Translations under genes and position numbers: made by a program
From: Bacteroidota bacterium
Lineage (GTDB): Bacteria > Bacteroidota > Bacteroidia > Flavobacteriales > Weeksellaceae
Assembly (NCBI GenBank): GCA_023422635.1
Contig: JAFAGO010000023.1
Span: forward strand, 10,697 to 74,696
Direction of reading: 5' to 3'
Length of the DNA stretch: 64,000 nt
Notes under the pieces: model-generated
What the model was told of the DNA's origin: nothing
The model's input: the letters and a program-made list of their open reading frames with translations, nothing else
The model's database searches: none
Shown here: piece after piece, positions 61,972 to 64,000 of the stretch
Position numbering within the stretch: the stretch's first letter is position 1
Layout of the letters: each line of letters opens with the position of its first letter

Positions 61972-62000
61972 TTGCCTATGAGCAAAAAAGAGTATTTTTG
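61972..62000 (+). promoter_or_regulatory. icmF promoter
   Basis: TTG at 61972-61974, 18 bases, then TATTTTTG at 61993-62000; 21 bases before the ATG at 62022. Confidence 0.6.
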
Positions 62001-62021
62001 GTAAAATCCCAACCTATTTTG

Positions 62022-64000
62022 ATGAACACAAAAAAATACAACCCCAAAAACAAAATCCGAATCGTAACCGCTGCTTCCCTTTTCGATGGTCACGATGCTT
62101 CCATCAATATCATGCGAAGAATGATTCAGGGAACAGGTTGCGAAGTCATACATCTTGGTCACGATAAATCCGCTGAAGAAGTGGTGAATTGTGCCATTCA
62201 AGAAGATGCGAATGCAATAGCACTCACTTCTTATCAAGGTGGACACAACGAATATTTTAAATATGTGTACGATCTTCTTCGTGAAAAAGGAAAACCAGAA
62301 ATTAAAATTTTTGGAGGCGGAGGTGGAGTTATTCTTCCTGAAGAAATCAAAGATTTGATGGAATACGGAATTAATCGTATTTATTCTCCAGATGATGGGC
62401 GTGAACTTGGTTTGCAAGGAATGATCGATGATTTGGTACAGCAGTCTGATTTTGCTACGGGAGAACAAATACACATTGATGATGTAGAAAAAATCGCTTT
62501 CGAAAATCCAAAAACCATTGCAGAAGTAATTTCCGCGGTGGAAAATTTCTCAGATGAGAAGCAAGATTTAGTTCAAGCCATCGATGAAAAATCCAAAGAC
62601 ATTCAAATTCCTATCATCGGAATTACAGGAACGGGTGGTGCTGGAAAATCATCTTTAACGGATGAATTGGTACGAAGATTTTTGCGTTCCAATCCAGATA
62701 AAAAAATGGCGATTATTTCTGTCGATCCTTCCAAAAAGAAAACTGGAGGCGCACTTTTGGGGGATCGAATTCGAATGAATTCCATTAATGACAAAAGAGT
62801 CTATATGCGCTCAATGGCGACTCGTGAAAACAACGTTTCGGTTTCGCCATATATTCGTTCTGCCATTAATGTCTTGAAATTAGCCAAACCTGATGTTATT
62901 ATTTTGGAAACATCAGGAATTGGACAATCCGGTTCGGAAGTAAGCGATTTTGCTGATATTTCGATGTATGTAATGACGCCTGAATATGGAGCTTCCACGC
63001 AGCTGGAAAAAATTGACATGTTGGATTACGCAGATTTAATTGCTTTAAATAAATCCGACAAACGTGGAGCTTTAGATGCGCTTCAAGCGGTAAGAAAGCA
63101 GTTCCAGAGAAACCACGTTCGTTTTGAAGAGCCTTTGGAAAATATGCCTGTTTTTTCCACAAAAGCAAGCCAGTTCAGCGATTGGGGAACGACGGATTTG
63201 TTTAATGCTTTGATTAAACAGATTAATGAAAAAATGCTTCAAAAACCTCAGCATGACAGTTATAACAAGCTTCGAGAGCCTCAGCGTGACAATGACAGCA
63301 CACTTCAAGAGCCTAAGGGTGACAATAAGAACATACTCCGAGATCCTCAGCATGACAATGACAGCTCGCTTCGAGATCCTCAGCATGACAACAAAGAAAA
63401 TTCAAGCGATGTCAGTCTGAGGCTCTCGAAGACTCCTTACTTCAATGAATATGTAGAACAAAATGCTTCTGAAGAATCCACAATCATTCCACCAAAAAGA
63501 GTTCGGTATTTATCTGAAATTGTGGAGAATAATGCACAGTACGACAAAAACATCATTGCTCAATCCGAGATCGCCAGAAAACTCTATCATATAGAAGGTG
63601 TAAAAGAATTTATTTCCGAAAACCTCGATGAAACGTATCAAAAAGTAGAAAAAGAACTCGCTCAAGAAAACATCGATTTCCTTAAAAATTGGTCAGAAAC
63701 CAAAGAAAAATTGTCGGGAGATCAATATTCATATTTTGTAAGAGGAAAAGAAATTAAAGTGGAGACTAAAACTGAAAGTCTTTCCCACCTTAAAATTCCA
63801 AAAATCGCACTTCCGAAATACACTGATTGGGGCGATCTCATTATTTGGAAAGGACAAGAAAATCTTCCTGGTGAATTTCCTTTTACTGCAGGAATTTATC
63901 CTTTCAAAAGAACGGGAGAAGATCCAACCAGAATGTTTGCGGGCGAAGGCGGACCCGAAAGAACCAACCGAAGATTCCATTATGTTTCTGCAGAAATGCC
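62022..64000 (+). CDS. icmF: Fused isobutyryl-CoA mutase IcmF (3' part outside window)
   Basis: The frame is open for 659 codons to the window edge. In order: a B12-binding domain (ASLFDGHDASINIMRR near residue 20, with the cobalt-ligand histidine, and FGGGGGVI); a MeaB/ArgK-type G-protein domain with P-loop GTGGAGKSS near 208, ETSGIGQSGSEVSDF and NKSD; an interdomain linker; and the start of the mutase barrel (TAGIYPFKRTGEDPTRMFAGEGGPERTNRRFHY). This order is that of IcmF, which interconverts isobutyryl-CoA and butyryl-CoA (or related acyl-CoAs) and carries its own GTPase chaperone. Residues about 406-470 are an extra, repetitive, hydrophilic stretch made of an in-frame DNA repeat. The ATG at 62022 follows a consensus promoter. 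Confidence 0.92.
   Translation, partial: MNTKKYNPKNKIRIVTAASLFDGHDASINIMRRMIQGTGCEVIHLGHDKSAEEVVNCAIQEDANAIALTSYQGGHNEYFKYVYDLLREKGKPEIKIFGGGGGVILPEEIKDLMEYGINRIYSPDDGRELGLQGMIDDLVQQSDFATGEQIHIDDVEKIAFENPKTIAEVISAVENFSDEKQDLVQAIDEKSKDIQIPIIGITGTGGAGKSSLTDELVRRFLRSNPDKKMAIISVDPSKKKTGGALLGDRIRMNSINDKRVYMRSMATRENNVSVSPYIRSAINVLKLAKPDVIILETSGIGQSGSEVSDFADISMYVMTPEYGASTQLEKIDMLDYADLIALNKSDKRGALDALQAVRKQFQRNHVRFEEPLENMPVFSTKASQFSDWGTTDLFNALIKQINEKMLQKPQHDSYNKLREPQRDNDSTLQEPKGDNKNILRDPQHDNDSSLRDPQHDNKENSSDVSLRLSKTPYFNEYVEQNASEESTIIPPKRVRYLSEIVENNAQYDKNIIAQSEIARKLYHIEGVKEFISENLDETYQKVEKELAQENIDFLKNWSETKEKLSGDQYSYFVRGKEIKVETKTESLSHLKIPKIALPKYTDWGDLIIWKGQENLPGEFPFTAGIYPFKRTGEDPTRMFAGEGGPERTNRRFHYVSAEM
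63237..63401 (+). repeat. Five tandem 33-bp repeats inside icmF
   Basis: Units start at 63237, 63270, 63303, 63336 and 63369, each exactly 33 bases, with core CTTCGAGAnCCTCAGCATGA. Each adds 11 residues of the pattern L-[RQ]-[EDK]-P-[QK]-x-D-N-x-x-x (for example LREPQRDNDST, LRDPQHDNDSS). The units diverge at several positions but keep period and frame. Confidence 0.93.
63410..63431 (-). repeat. Inverted copy of the icmF repeat core
   Basis: Read on the minus strand this is the CTTCGAGA-GCCTCAG-nn-TGACA core of the tandem units, matching unit 5 at 19 of 22 positions. Together with unit 5 (63369-63390) it can form a long hairpin with a 19-base loop. Confidence 0.85.

Noticed and set aside
61956..62474. 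172-codon minus-strand frame
   Set aside because: Lies opposite the B12-binding domain of icmF, with no family resemblance.
63072..63386. Minus-strand open frame with repeated LR..K..VIVxL units opposite icmF
   Set aside because: It is the reverse reading of the 33-bp repeats and of icmF coding sequence; the plus-strand frame has the real domains.
63237..63401. Short regular repeats that could suggest a CRISPR array
   Set aside because: Units are directly adjacent with no unique spacers, vary in sequence, and are in frame inside a coding gene; no cas genes are present.

Overview
The window is a low-GC bacterial chromosome segment from a member of the Bacteroidota, most likely class Flavobacteriia and probably near Chryseobacterium/Elizabethkingia (an inference from gene content). 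The evidence is a bacillithiol deacetylase, a type-B sdhCAB operon, a TonB-ExbB-ExbD-ExbD system, proteins with type IX secretion (T9SS) type-B sorting tails, and more than twenty upstream sites matching the Bacteroidota -7 promoter element TAnnTTTG. There is no phage, insertion sequence, CRISPR array or rRNA operon. Most of the window is ordinary core genome; the unusual material is concentrated between about 43.8 and 64 kb.

1-17.8 kb is read entirely on the minus strand: a partial RlmD-type rRNA methyltransferase, a thioredoxin-fold lipoprotein without redox cysteines, sdhCAB, a short ComEC, tRNA-His, bshB1, a TPR protein, a PstS-like lipoprotein, a small membrane protein, the tonB/exbD/exbD/exbB operon and leuS. 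17.9-29 kb mixes strands: a glycosyltransferase, Kdo transferase, NlpC/P60 peptidase, O-methyltransferase, OmpA-like lipoprotein, tilS, an orphan exbD, a hydrolase/unknown/patatin run and a DHH phosphodiesterase. 29-43.7 kb holds rpmH, ftsE, ribE-histidine kinase-trmN6 (minus), pdxA, yceD-rpmF, accB-accC, rocD followed by three glycosyltransferase-like genes, gltX and accA.

43.8-56.7 kb contains tsf on the plus strand, two tandem T9SS type-B surface proteins, two inverted paralogues of a small secreted family (43.8 and 53.2 kb), trmB, and rplM-rpsI-rpsB on the minus strand. tsf usually follows rpsB; here it lies 9.5 kb away on the other strand, and the two inverted paralogues bracket the displaced segment.

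57.4-61.7 kb is a decaying locus. An AraC-type regulator with TPRs carries three in-frame stops and a frameshift. It diverges, from a perfect palindrome that forms back-to-back -7 elements, from three tandem paralogous surface-protein genes, of which only the middle one is intact.

62.0 kb to the end is the 5' part of icmF, a fused B12-dependent isobutyryl-CoA mutase. Between its G-protein domain and the mutase linker it carries five in-frame 33-bp tandem repeats plus one inverted unit. This looks like a dispersed-type palindromic element living inside a protein-coding gene and is the most interesting signal in the window.
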